From Candidatus Opimibacter skivensis (lineage in GTDB: Bacteria; Bacteroidota; Bacteroidia; Chitinophagales; Saprospiraceae), in contig JADKGY010000001.1 in the NCBI GenBank assembly GCA_016722045.1, positions 124,001 to 188,000 on the forward strand: a stretch of DNA of 64,000 nucleotides, given 5' to 3'. Below the pieces are notes generated by a model. That model saw only the letters and a program-made list of their open reading frames with translations. It was not told where the DNA came from and ran no database searches. Of the stretch, positions 9,359 to 18,238 are shown one piece after another. The position numbers were made by a program, and so were the translations under genes. Each line of letters opens with the position of its first letter. The stretch's first letter is position 1.

Positions 9359-10637
9359 TGATAGCATAAAGCGGAATATTCGTCAGCCAATCCTGCTCTC
9401 TATACCCGGACATCGAAGTGCGAAAGGAAGTGAGCGGATGATAGAGGTCATAAAATATCTTCAGACTCTTGGCCTGAAGATTTTCCTCAGCCTTCACTTC
9501 AAGTGGCCAGATGTGGGAATTGTTTTCAAAGACAAAATCAATCTCTGACTTTTGATTTGAAGGAGAGAAATAATAGCATTCTGATTGACGCTGTGATTTC
9601 AATTGTTGTACTACGTATTGTTCAGTCATCGATCCTTTGTATTCTTTGAGTATCTGATGTTCGTCCAAAAGGACTTTCACATCGAGATCTACCATCGCAC
9701 CCAGTAAGCCAATGTCGAGAATAAACAATTTGAACGAGTTGATATCTTCATAGGCTTTGAGAGGCAGTTGAACTGCTGTAAGGTTAGAGATACGATATAC
9801 CAATCCTGCATCGATGAGCCAATACAAAGCCAATTCATAATCTTTAGAACGGGCACCTGGTTTCACAGCTTTGTAAAGAAATTTTTTGTTCTCTTTCGAA
9901 AGTTGACCAGGGATAGAATTCCATAGCATCCGGATTCGCGGTACGATTGAAGAAGAGGCATGTTTTGAAAAATCTAATTGATATGTGCGAAGTATATTAT
10001 TCTGAATGTTCCTTGCTTTTGTGAAATCATGGTCATTGATAAATGAAGCTACAACTTCAGGCATGCCGCCGATGTAATAATATTCTCTAAGTAATGAGAT
10101 GAGTTTCTGATTAAATGTTTGTAAGAGTATCCAGTCCTGATTGGCCATAGCTTCTTTAAGTCCACCCTGACCAATAGCTTCCAGATATTCCGGAAAGTTG
10201 AGAGGGTAAAGATCGAGGAACTCAACCTTTCCTACGGGGAATGAAGTTTTTTTTCCCAGCGCAATTCCTAAGAGAGAACCTGCACATGCTAAATGAAGCT
10301 GTGGTAACTGTTCGTAAAAAAATTTAAGTGCAAGCAGTGCTTTAGGCGCTTCTTGTATTTCATCAAAGACGAGTAATGTTACACCTGGTTCTACCTTTAT
10401 ACCTGTAATAATCTCAATGGCTGAAAGGATTCTATTCAAGTCAAATCCTCCCTCAAAAATGGTTTTTAAGGATTCATCTGACTCAAAATTGAGATAAGCA
10501 TAATTTTTAAATTCCAGGCTGCCAAATTCTTTGAGAAGCCAAGTCTTTCCAACTTGTCTAGCACCACTGATAATCAATGGTTTACGGTCTTTTTTTGACT
10601 TCCATTCTGTTAGATATAGGACTTCCTTTCGCTTCAT
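9327..10637 (-). CDS. AAA ATPase with DUF4143 domain
   Basis: Protein of 436 aa, using the ATG at 10637 (MKRKEVLYL) rather than the upstream in-frame start at 10655, which would extend into the repeated promoter boxes. The Walker A motif GARQVGKT is at residues 25-32, Walker B is LLVFDEIQEA near 95-105, and the C-terminal DUF4143 nuclease-like domain ends with IDFVFENNSHIWPLEVKAEE (about 365-385), a PD-(D/E)xK-like pattern with Asp, Glu and Lys. The family is widespread and poorly understood; links to toxin-antitoxin or mobile-element biology have been suggested. Two perfect 25-base direct repeats lie immediately upstream, suggesting tight control. Confidence 0.85.
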   Translation of the reverse strand: MKRKEVLYLTEWKSKKDRKPLIISGARQVGKTWLLKEFGSLEFKNYAYLNFESDESLKTIFEGGFDLNRILSAIEIITGIKVEPGVTLLVFDEIQEAPKALLALKFFYEQLPQLHLACAGSLLGIALGKKTSFPVGKVEFLDLYPLNFPEYLEAIGQGGLKEAMANQDWILLQTFNQKLISLLREYYYIGGMPEVVASFINDHDFTKARNIQNNILRTYQLDFSKHASSSIVPRIRMLWNSIPGQLSKENKKFLYKAVKPGARSKDYELALYWLIDAGLVYRISNLTAVQLPLKAYEDINSFKLFILDIGLLGAMVDLDVKVLLDEHQILKEYKGSMTEQYVVQQLKSQRQSECYYFSPSNQKSEIDFVFENNSHIWPLEVKAEENLQAKSLKIFYDLYHPLTSFRTSMSGYREQDWLTNIPLYAINEIFAIAGKR

Positions 10638-10650
10638 AGCGACATAAAAG

Positions 10651-10735
10651 TACACTTTTACGTACGACTTTATGTAGAAAACTACACTTTTACGTACGAC
10701 TTTATGTGTAAAACCACATTTAAATGGATGACTTT
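10651..10735. promoter_or_regulatory. direct-repeat operator-like boxes upstream of the DUF4143 ATPase gene
   Basis: Two identical 25-base copies lie at 10651-10675 and 10683-10707, spaced 32 bases start to start (about three helical turns). Each contains the palindrome CGTACG and begins TACACTTTTACGTACGACTT. A third, degenerate copy (ACATTTAAATGGATGACTTT) follows at about 10715-10735. They end 14 bases before the chosen ATG, where a regulator or the promoter itself would sit. Confidence 0.65.
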
Positions 10736-10739
10736 GTGG

Positions 10740-13262
10740 TCACTTTTTGACAAACCTACCCACAAAGACATCAGCATCCGTTTTTACCTGGACAAAGTAT
10801 ACACCACATACCAAGCCACTTACATCGATTTGTTTCGATTCATTTTCAATCGTCGATACCAAACAACCATTGCTACCATATATTTTGATTGTTCGAATCG
10901 ACAAGATATTTTCCATTTGCAAGCTGAGAAAATCAGTTACCGGATTGGGATAAATTTGAATATATTTTTTCTCAGTTTCAAGTATACCTGATACCATCAC
11001 GAAGATCTCATTGGAAGTCGCCGTACATCCATTTAGAAAAGTGACGATCAAAGAAAATGTTCCTGAATTCACTGGTGTGAAAGACGAATTTGTTGCTCCT
11101 GCTATTTCTTCTCCATCCTGTAACCATTGATAAGTCACGCCATCAAGTGTAGTACTGAGTGAACCCGAAAGTTCTGTAATGGAAACCTGCCCGACAACAA
11201 GAGGTGATACATTGATCGAAAGTTGATTTGTCTGCGTACCGCAAGTATTTGCGCCATGAATAGTCATCACCCCATTGCCAGGCCCTACAAGAACTTCAAC
11301 ACGTGCACTGTTATCATTCCCGATAATGGTCCATCCTGCAGGCACTGTCCATGAAAACAAAGTTGCTCCAGATGAACTGACCTCGTAGGTTGCGATACTT
11401 CCTACACATGGAGTAGAATCACCTGTCAGATCAGAGATTTCCGGAGTCACAGCGCATGGAGAGTAGTGAAGAATATTGCCACCGAATCCAACTACCCACA
11501 CATAATCTTCCCCTGGTCTTACAAACATCTTGTTGAGACGTTCAGATTCATTAAAACTCAATGTCCATTTCTCTCCGCCATTGACAGTTCTGAGGATTAT
11601 TCCACTGCCTGCACTTCCACCGGAGATATATCCGGTATCCTTATCCATAAACTCAACATCTTGCCAGAATGTATTGGATGGAAGTTTGTACGCCTTCCAT
11701 GTGATACCCCCATCTTTTGTTGTGAAGACAGAATCTTTTAATTCAGCAATTGCCCATCCATTCATGACATCCTGAAAATCAATACCGGTAAATTTATATG
11801 CTGATCCTTTTTGCAAAACAGTATTCCATGTTGCACCACCATCAAGTGTCTTTACTATTCTGCCGTCTTCAATCGCTGCATAACCTGTCTGTGTATTTGG
11901 AAATACAAATTCACCGACAAAGTAAGATGTTGATTCGACAGCATCCCAATGCAATCCAGCATCAGTCGTGCGCATGATATGATCAAATGTACCTGCTAAG
12001 ATTACCTGATCACTTAATGCATAGATCGTATTGATATCCCCCAGGTTATTTCCGATAGATTCCCACTGCGTATCTGTCAATGATCTGTGCAATACTTGAC
12101 CATTCGTGCTGCCGAGATAGACATGCCCTTGTCCGGGCGCTGTGTACAATGACAGTGACAGGTATGTCGATTGTGGATCATATCCTATATTTTCCCAGAT
12201 AGCACCACCGTCAGTAGTAAATAGAATGAGTCCATCAGAACCCACTGCAACACCCGTATTATTTTTGAATTCAACATCGAACAAACTATTCTTCGAGCCC
12301 GGTGTCTGATCTTTCCATGTCTGGCCATTGTCAGAAGTGTATTGCATTGAAGCATACTTACCCGGGATCCATGCACGGCCATCATCAGATGCATAGACAT
12401 CGAACACCTGATTACTGTTGATGAGATTGGGATTGATCTGCTCCCAGTCAATACCGCCGTTGAGTGTGAAAAAGACAAAGCCATTATTCAGACCTGACCA
12501 TATGATATCTTCTGATACCACGTGCATTTTTGTTAGACTGGGCTGCACATCAGTATGTAATTTATTCCAAGTAGCACCACCATCTATGGTCTTATACATA
12601 AAATCACGCGCAGACATGAATCCGGTTTGCGAATTTATCATCGCGATATCCGTGATGATCGGATAGATGTCGTCATCTGCCAGCACCCAATCTACACCGC
12701 CGTTGGTTGTTCTAAATATTTGATTTGCATTGAAAGGTCCGCTACCTGTCCATCCGGTATTCATATCATTGAACCATGTGCCACGTGCACTATTGTCGGG
12801 CATAGCGAAGTATGTCCATGATTGGCCTCCATCAGATGTCTTCGCGCCTCTTGCTACACCGCTTGCAATCCAGTGTTGCGTGTCGAAAGCCTGGATACGA
12901 CTTACGGCGTCGAGACCTTCAGGCAGACCGGCTGACGACCATGTCTCACCGCCATCTTTAGAGATGAATACATTTGGACCTCCTACAAGTACTATCTGTG
13001 CATTTGTGGAGGGTACAATTTCTATAGCTTCGAATGTAGCATCGACCGGAAGACCTTTCTTCTGCACGGTCCATATGTCCCCACCGTCAGATGTATGCAT
13101 GATCAGACTTTGCTGACCCGCGGCCCAACCATTGCCATTACTATCGAAGGTGATCGCATGCAGAGGTGCAAAACCAACGAAGGGATGCTGACGAACCCAA
13201 TCCTGAGAGAAGAGGCTACAAGCGGTAAGGGCGAAACAGAGGAGTGTAAGAAATATTTTCAT
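10740..13262 (-). CDS. T9SS-secreted YCF48/BNR-repeat protein
   Basis: Protein of 840 aa with a signal peptide (MKIFLTLLCFALTACSLFSQ). About a dozen repeats of the type ...TSDGGDIWTV... / ...KTLDGGATWNTV... cover residues 30-610, the hallmark of YCF48/photosystem-stability-factor or sialidase-BNR propellers. A PKD-like Ig domain follows (about 640-725), then a T9SS type A sorting domain (YPNPVTDFLSLQ... to VGRFVKK, about 770-840). It should be exported by the type IX system to the cell surface or medium; there is no catalytic evidence. Stand-alone gene; a 9-bp hairpin (AGCTATAAT/ATTATAGCT, 13270-13289) lies just before the start codon. Confidence 0.88.
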   Translation of the reverse strand: MKIFLTLLCFALTACSLFSQDWVRQHPFVGFAPLHAITFDSNGNGWAAGQQSLIMHTSDGGDIWTVQKKGLPVDATFEAIEIVPSTNAQIVLVGGPNVFISKDGGETWSSAGLPEGLDAVSRIQAFDTQHWIASGVARGAKTSDGGQSWTYFAMPDNSARGTWFNDMNTGWTGSGPFNANQIFRTTNGGVDWVLADDDIYPIITDIAMINSQTGFMSARDFMYKTIDGGATWNKLHTDVQPSLTKMHVVSEDIIWSGLNNGFVFFTLNGGIDWEQINPNLINSNQVFDVYASDDGRAWIPGKYASMQYTSDNGQTWKDQTPGSKNSLFDVEFKNNTGVAVGSDGLILFTTDGGAIWENIGYDPQSTYLSLSLYTAPGQGHVYLGSTNGQVLHRSLTDTQWESIGNNLGDINTIYALSDQVILAGTFDHIMRTTDAGLHWDAVESTSYFVGEFVFPNTQTGYAAIEDGRIVKTLDGGATWNTVLQKGSAYKFTGIDFQDVMNGWAIAELKDSVFTTKDGGITWKAYKLPSNTFWQDVEFMDKDTGYISGGSAGSGIILRTVNGGEKWTLSFNESERLNKMFVRPGEDYVWVVGFGGNILHYSPCAVTPEISDLTGDSTPCVGSIATYEVSSSGATLFSWTVPAGWTIIGNDNSARVEVLVGPGNGVMTIHGANTCGTQTNQLSINVSPLVVGQVSITELSGSLSTTLDGVTYQWLQDGEEIAGATNSSFTPVNSGTFSLIVTFLNGCTATSNEIFVMVSGILETEKKYIQIYPNPVTDFLSLQMENILSIRTIKIYGSNGCLVSTIENESKQIDVSGLVCGVYFVQVKTDADVFVGRFVKK

Positions 13263-13288
13263 CGAGAGAGCTATAATTGATTATAGCT

Positions 13289-13435
13289 TCAAAGAACAGA
13301 AGTATTGGAAAAGGAGTATTCACCCGAAAGTGTGAAATTTTTTTCAGCTTCTGTGACGGCAGATAAACGTTCTATGATTTCGCCGGATTTAAGACCTGAT
13401 CTGTATGACAAATTTTTGATGGGAAGAAGGTTCAT
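13289..13435 (-). pseudogene. short remnant of a small protein gene (48 aa)
   Basis: A 49-codon frame with an ATG at 13435 reads MNLLPIKNLSYRSGLKSGEI and ends at a TGA at 13289. The first ~35 residues resemble the N-terminus of a family of roughly 150-aa Bacteroidota membrane-associated proteins (pattern recalled, not searched); the rest of the family's length is missing. Probably the 5' stump of a gene cut off when neighbouring DNA rearranged, though a genuine micro-protein is possible. Confidence 0.35.
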
Positions 13436-13499
13436 GTTTATTCCATTTGGGAGCGGTTAAATTCAATTTTAAAAATACTGGAATCTCTGCAAACGCGGG

Positions 13500-13600
13500 A
13501 TTTAATATATCGCTCCGATGGAGCTCAAAACATCTTTATCCACTTTGTTCCTACAGATATTTCACCCTATGGGGCTCATGTTTTTTTCAAATGTATGTGT
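13500..13600. repeat. two related degenerate hairpin units
   Basis: Two similar motifs lie about 65 bases apart: ATATATCGCTCCGATGGAGC (13506-13525) and AGATATTTCACCCTATGGGG (13556-13575). Each consists of A/T, then an imperfect GCTCC..GGAGC-like palindrome followed by CTCA. They look like decayed copies of a REP-like intergenic repeat. No coding potential was seen in 13436-13649. Confidence 0.35.
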
Positions 13601-13649
13601 GTAATCATTGATCAAAACTCTTTACATCTTGTTTTTTTGGATCTGAAAC

Positions 13650-14111
13650 TTATTTTCTGAATAATCGTTCATCAAAATTGAATTGTTCTTTTGATTTAAT
13701 CTTTACGCTTTTCATGTCTTTATGATTCGGATTGATCAGATAATTAAATTCTCCCGGCACAATCACCGATGGAACTTTCATGACTAAATATTTATTGGCC
13801 TTCACAAATTGATCGCCAATCTCCTGGGTGGAGTGGGCATGTGGAATTGAGCGCCAGTCAGCAGGAAAACTCTTCAGATCTGGCTCCAGGACTTTGGTGT
13901 GCTCAGGAAATTCAATCGCTATGAGTTCGTAGTCCTGGGGTAAGATTCCTAATGGTGTGTGTACGGCTATCTCAGCCATGCACAATGCTCTTGTTTCTGA
14001 TGTATAGATTAATGCAGTGCCTTTACTGTTCCATCGGCCGCCATTTTTCTCTGCACCTTTTCCTGACAAATCAAGCGCGTGAACGGACTTGCTTAGCCTG
14101 TAAACAATCAT
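13650..14111 (-). CDS. RES-family toxin (NAD+ phosphorylase/ADP-ribosyltransferase type)
   Basis: Protein of 153 aa, the usual length of RES toxins. The family pattern is complete: YRLSK at the N-terminus, GGRWNSKG with Arg26, IYTSE with Tyr36, Glu47, and PSVIVPGEFNYLINPNH with Ser115 near the C-terminus. The 10- and 11-residue spacing of Arg-Tyr-Glu is that of characterised Res toxins, which deplete NAD+. Its ATG overlaps the stop of the upstream antitoxin gene by 4 bases (ATGA), typical of a coupled toxin-antitoxin pair with the antitoxin first. Confidence 0.92.
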   Translation of the reverse strand: MIVYRLSKSVHALDLSGKGAEKNGGRWNSKGTALIYTSETRALCMAEIAVHTPLGILPQDYELIAIEFPEHTKVLEPDLKSFPADWRSIPHAHSTQEIGDQFVKANKYLVMKVPSVIVPGEFNYLINPNHKDMKSVKIKSKEQFNFDERLFRK

Positions 14112-14551
14112 GCAAGAATGCCATATTCAATCCTGCCTAGCTCATCATTGAGCATCTGGATGCCGATCGAACTATCGAGGAGGCTCTTGGGCTTTAAATT
14201 TCCCAGGGCTATGCTATCGGTATCAAGCCATGTGTGAAACTTATCTGAATCTCCCCACACTTCAATGCCTCTTTTAAACAGGAGAGCGATCTGTAAAATC
14301 TTTTCTGACAGCATGGGATCAAATGTCTTTTGCTCCGATTGATATCGCTGTAGTGTCCGCTCTGAGACATGAAGAAATGAAGACCACTCATTAAGGCTGA
14401 AGGGGATCGTATGTGCAAAACGCCAGAAGGTCCTGAATTGAATACCGGAGCGGATGATATCGATGAGATTTAAACCATTTTTATCATCTATAGCACCGTA
14501 CGGTACTGCAGGATCAAGTATATAAGAAGGAGTATCAGAAGCCATAACCAT
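14108..14551 (-). CDS. Xre/MbcA/ParS-type antitoxin (DUF2384)
   Basis: Protein of 147 aa. The central part is a helix-turn-helix of the Xre antitoxin type (EWSSFLHVSERTLQRYQSE); the C-terminal about 55 residues are the toxin-binding DUF2384 domain (FKRGIEVWGDSDKFHTWL ... LLDSSIGIQMLNDELGRI). It neutralises the RES protein encoded 4 bases inside its 3' end and probably represses its own promoter through the 21-bp direct repeats just upstream. Two in-frame ATGs (14551, 14545) are possible starts; the second fits better if the TATATTTG element at 14553-14560 is the -7 box. Confidence 0.9.
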   Translation of the reverse strand: MVMASDTPSYILDPAVPYGAIDDKNGLNLIDIIRSGIQFRTFWRFAHTIPFSLNEWSSFLHVSERTLQRYQSEQKTFDPMLSEKILQIALLFKRGIEVWGDSDKFHTWLDTDSIALGNLKPKSLLDSSIGIQMLNDELGRIEYGILA

Positions 14552-14552
14552 A

Positions 14553-14594
14553 CAAATATACGGCTATTTGTCATAAATAATACGACATTTGTCA
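14553..14594 (-). promoter_or_regulatory. promoter/operator of the RES-Xre toxin-antitoxin operon
   Basis: Two 21-base imperfect direct repeats stand head to tail (14574-14594 and 14553-14573 on the minus strand), each starting TGACAAAT and continuing with a related CGTAT-containing half. The period of 21 bases is two helical turns. The downstream unit ends with TATATTTG, an exact match to the Bacteroidota -7 box TAnnTTTG. Overlap of operator and -7 box next to the antitoxin start suggests autorepression. Confidence 0.6.
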
Positions 14595-14768
14595 GTATTT
14601 TTATTTTTGTATTTAACATACAGAATATCAATTCATTATGATTGATTTGCTGTACGTGCCACCATTTTTTATTAGGTTTGTACGTGCACCTCAACACCAT
14701 TAAATAGGCCATCCTGCATACGATATTGGCTCTTTGATGCTAAGTACATTAATTCACTACCATTCCGA

Positions 14769-15467
14769 ATGAAAAAACTTTTGCCAAAGTGGTTTGCATT
14801 CTTTTTACTTTTCTCAGAGGTCACTTTGTATGCCCAGGATCAATCTACGTTTGCCGATGTTCGTTACGGGCTTGATCCACTTCTGTATAATGGGAAATTT
14901 TATACATATTTCGCCTCGTCGGAAACTAAGGGATCGCCTTTCTTCTATATGCCTGACTATGCTCCGGGTTTTGTGCAGTTGCATGGGCTGATTTACACAG
15001 GCCTTGCATTGAATTACGATCTCGTCAATCAGCAACTTGTGCTTCAATACAAGATTGAAAATGGGGGCATTAAACACATCATCATTTCAGATGCCTGGCT
15101 GGAAGCTTTTAATCTCGGAAATACTCATTTTGAAGTCGTGACACGGCAGGACTCCATCAAGCATATTTATCAATTGATCGGATCCGGTCCAATGCATATA
15201 CTTTATGCATGGAGTAAAGAGCTTAAGCTGGATACGCGTCCGGGGGCAAAAAGCTTCTTTTTCTCAAAACCTATGAGAAGAGCCTATTTGAGCATTGGAA
15301 AAGATGTAGTCAAATATTTTAACAACAAATCTTTCGTTTCAATCCTTGATGCAAAGAACCAAAACAGGGTGAAGAAATATCTCAGCCAGAGCCATGTAAA
15401 TGTGAAAAAAGCCCCGGATGCGGTGATGGAAGATGTAGTTTCATTTCTGAATACGCCACTCAAATGA
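14769..15467 (+). CDS. exported hypothetical protein, first gene of a TonB-receptor operon
   Basis: Protein of 232 aa with a signal peptide (MKKLLPKWFAFFLLFSEVTLYAQ). No known domain was recognised; the mature part is beta-rich in the first half (LVNQQLVLQYKIENGGIKHI) with a short helical C-terminus. Its stop overlaps the ATG of the TonB receptor by 4 bases, so the two are translated together. A role as periplasmic partner or accessory of the receptor is inferred from position only. Upstream, TGTACGTGC occurs twice (14651-14659, 14679-14687) and may be a regulatory site. Confidence 0.7.
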   Translation: MKKLLPKWFAFFLLFSEVTLYAQDQSTFADVRYGLDPLLYNGKFYTYFASSETKGSPFFYMPDYAPGFVQLHGLIYTGLALNYDLVNQQLVLQYKIENGGIKHIIISDAWLEAFNLGNTHFEVVTRQDSIKHIYQLIGSGPMHILYAWSKELKLDTRPGAKSFFFSKPMRRAYLSIGKDVVKYFNNKSFVSILDAKNQNRVKKYLSQSHVNVKKAPDAVMEDVVSFLNTPLK

Positions 15468-18238
15468 AATCAATACTATTTTGCCTGCTATTGATTTTGT
15501 TTGTTCAAAAGGGCAATGCACAGGGGCCAGACAAAATCATTAGTTGTCATTTCCACAATACTTCCTTTTCAACTTTCGCAAACGACATTTTACAACAGTC
15601 AGGTATTGTCATTTATTATCGTGAGGAATGGACAAAGAGCCTGGTTGTCAATATTGATGTAGATGAAATTTCTGTTCTGGACGTCGTCACACAAGCTATT
15701 CAAGGATCTGGTTTGGACGTATCTGTCTGGAACAATAATCTTGTCCTGCTGCGGGGAGAGAAACTGATCAATACTCTTCCTTCATTCGAGCACAAAAGCA
15801 TAAGCATCGATAGTGCTGTTCAAAGGGAGACGGCTCTTACAGCCAGTGAAGAACGATATATCACGGGTCGCAAAGCTGATGCCATACAGACCATCCGAAT
15901 CGGTAAAGCCGGAGGCAATAGAAACGGTACAAAAGCTAAAGTACTAGGTCGTCTGCTCGATGAAGAAACAGGTGAACCTGTATCCTATGCCAACATGTAT
16001 ATTGCTTCAATTGAATCAGGAGCAGTAGCGGACATCAATGGCTTCTTTACCATCTTCCTGAAGCCCGGATTATACAATGCCAATTTTGAATTTCTTGGCT
16101 ATGAATCAAAAAAATATCAGCTCGATATATTGTCAGATGGCAGTTTCACACTGAATATGAAACGCGCTGTGATCCAGATGAAAGAACTGGTGATCCATGG
16201 CGATCGCCAGATGAATATGCAGGCTAAAGATCCGGGGATAGAAAAGATATTGATGAAGACGATCAAGAATGTACCGATGATGATGGGGGAGCGAAATATT
16301 CTAAATCTTTCGGCTCTTCTTCCGGGTATCGTCAATACCGGTGAAGGCTCAGCAGGTCTGAATGTGCGCGGAGGCGGATCGGATCAAAATGCATTTTATC
16401 TTAATAAAATTCCGATCTACAATACATCTCATCTTTTTGGTTTCTTTCCTGCTTTCAATTCAGATATTATCAAAGACTTTTCGATTTATAAAGGTTACAT
16501 ACCTGCACAATTTGGTGGGCGCCTTTCATCGGTTTTTGATATCAACACACGGCAGGGAAATCTTAAGCATCTCACCGTGCATGGGGGTCTTAGTCCCATC
16601 ACCGGCAATATTGTAGTGGAGGGTCCGATCCTAAAAGATACATTTTCATTTATCGTGAGCGCCCGTACATCGTATTCCGATTGGATATTAAAACATATAA
16701 AGGATCCGGACATAAGAGCCAGCTCTGCGAAATTCAGCGATTTTTCAGGAGGACTGAATTATGATGTACAAAAGACGCAAATCAGTCTTTTCGCTTATCA
16801 CAGCAATGATCACTTCCGCTTATCAGATATCAATGATTACACCTATTCAAACGATGGTGCATCATTGACATACAATCACCGGTACAGTAACTCATTGCAT
16901 GGTGAATATGCATTGATCACGTCAACCTACAAATTCAATACAACAGATAAACAGGAGCCTGCCCGGGCCTATGAACATGGATACACTTTGAACCATTCTG
17001 AAGCGAAAGCTGATTTCAGGCATATCCTTAGTGATAAAAACGTATTGGATTATGGTGCAGGGTTTGTGCTTTACAATCTGGATCGTGGTGATGTGAAACC
17101 TTATGGCTCAAAATCATCACGCAATTTTGTAGCTCTTGGTGGTGAGAAGGGACTCGAGAGTGCATTGTATATTTCAGATTCGTATGATGTATTTACATGG
17201 TTGACGCTGACAGCAGGATTCAGATATGCTATGTTTACTCCGTTGGGGTCCAAAACAGTTTACACGTATGCACCGGGATCGCCACGTGATGTCAGGTATA
17301 TCAACGATACGCTTCGGTTTGGAAATAATAAACCAATCAAATGGTATTCAGAACCTGATATACGTGTCGCAGTAAATCTTGAAACAGATGGAAGCGGTTC
17401 GATCAAGCTTGCTTTCAACCAGATGCATCAGAATCTTTTCATGCTCAACAACACGATTACGATTGCCCCCAATGCACAATGGAAATTGGCTGATTACCAC
17501 CTGAAGCCTTCACGGAGTAACCAGGTCTCACTTGGGGTATTCCGCACACTGGGAAAGATCGGATTGGAAACTTCTCTTGAGGTTTATTATAAGCATACTG
17601 TAGATTATCCTGAATTCAAAGATGGTGCTGATTTCCTGGGCAGTCCCCTTGTAGAGACGGCAGTACTGCAGGGAAAGCAAAAGGCCTATGGAATGGAGTT
17701 TTTTATAAAGCGGAGCAGCCGTAAACTGGAAGGATGGCTGTCATACACGTATTCAAAATCTTTATTGAAAATTGATGGCGAACAACTATTTGAACAAATC
17801 AACAAAGGCGCGGAGTATCCTGCCAATTTTGATATTCCCCATTCATTGAATCTTGTGGTGAGTTATCATCTTTCGAGACGCATGACATTTTCATCGATCG
17901 TTGTCTACCAGACCGGCAAGCCTATTACATACCCTGTATCTGTTTATTATGTTGATGGTGTACCGATACTTGATTATTCCGACCGAAATGCATACAGGAT
18001 ACCCGGTTATTTCCGTACTGATCTTTCGATTACGCTTGAAGGCAATTTGAAAAGATATAAACTTGCGCATAGCTCATTCAGTCTGAATGTATACAATGTG
18101 ACGGGTCGTAAAAATCCATACTCTGTTTATTTTAAAACAGTAAGTGGAAAAATAAGAGGCTATTTGTATTCAGTGATAGGTATTCCTATTGTCACTGCAT
18201 CATGGAACTTTAAATTTGGCAATTATGCGGCGGATTGA
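15464..18238 (+). CDS. TonB-dependent outer-membrane receptor with STN domain
   Basis: Protein of 924 aa. Order of parts: signal peptide (1-19); secretin/TonB short N-terminal (STN) domain (about 25-98, FHNTSFSTFANDILQQSG); a linker; a carboxypeptidase-regulatory-like beta domain (about 163-235, GRLLDEETGEPVSYANMYIA); plug (about 280-365, including GLNVRGGGSDQNAFYLNKIP); and the beta-barrel to the C-terminus. An STN domain often signals to an anti-sigma factor, but no FecI/FecR-type genes are in the window. It probably imports a large or scarce ligand with the DUF4249 lipoprotein encoded next. Overlaps the upstream gene by 4 bases and the next by 14. Confidence 0.9.
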   Translation: MKSILFCLLLILFVQKGNAQGPDKIISCHFHNTSFSTFANDILQQSGIVIYYREEWTKSLVVNIDVDEISVLDVVTQAIQGSGLDVSVWNNNLVLLRGEKLINTLPSFEHKSISIDSAVQRETALTASEERYITGRKADAIQTIRIGKAGGNRNGTKAKVLGRLLDEETGEPVSYANMYIASIESGAVADINGFFTIFLKPGLYNANFEFLGYESKKYQLDILSDGSFTLNMKRAVIQMKELVIHGDRQMNMQAKDPGIEKILMKTIKNVPMMMGERNILNLSALLPGIVNTGEGSAGLNVRGGGSDQNAFYLNKIPIYNTSHLFGFFPAFNSDIIKDFSIYKGYIPAQFGGRLSSVFDINTRQGNLKHLTVHGGLSPITGNIVVEGPILKDTFSFIVSARTSYSDWILKHIKDPDIRASSAKFSDFSGGLNYDVQKTQISLFAYHSNDHFRLSDINDYTYSNDGASLTYNHRYSNSLHGEYALITSTYKFNTTDKQEPARAYEHGYTLNHSEAKADFRHILSDKNVLDYGAGFVLYNLDRGDVKPYGSKSSRNFVALGGEKGLESALYISDSYDVFTWLTLTAGFRYAMFTPLGSKTVYTYAPGSPRDVRYINDTLRFGNNKPIKWYSEPDIRVAVNLETDGSGSIKLAFNQMHQNLFMLNNTITIAPNAQWKLADYHLKPSRSNQVSLGVFRTLGKIGLETSLEVYYKHTVDYPEFKDGADFLGSPLVETAVLQGKQKAYGMEFFIKRSSRKLEGWLSYTYSKSLLKIDGEQLFEQINKGAEYPANFDIPHSLNLVVSYHLSRRMTFSSIVVYQTGKPITYPVSVYYVDGVPILDYSDRNAYRIPGYFRTDLSITLEGNLKRYKLAHSSFSLNVYNVTGRKNPYSVYFKTVSGKIRGYLYSVIGIPIVTASWNFKFGNYAAD

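Noticed and set aside
10704..13280. Plus-strand open frames opposite the YCF48 gene
   Set aside because: They are antisense shadows of a clearly coding, repeat-rich minus-strand gene and have no family likeness or start context.
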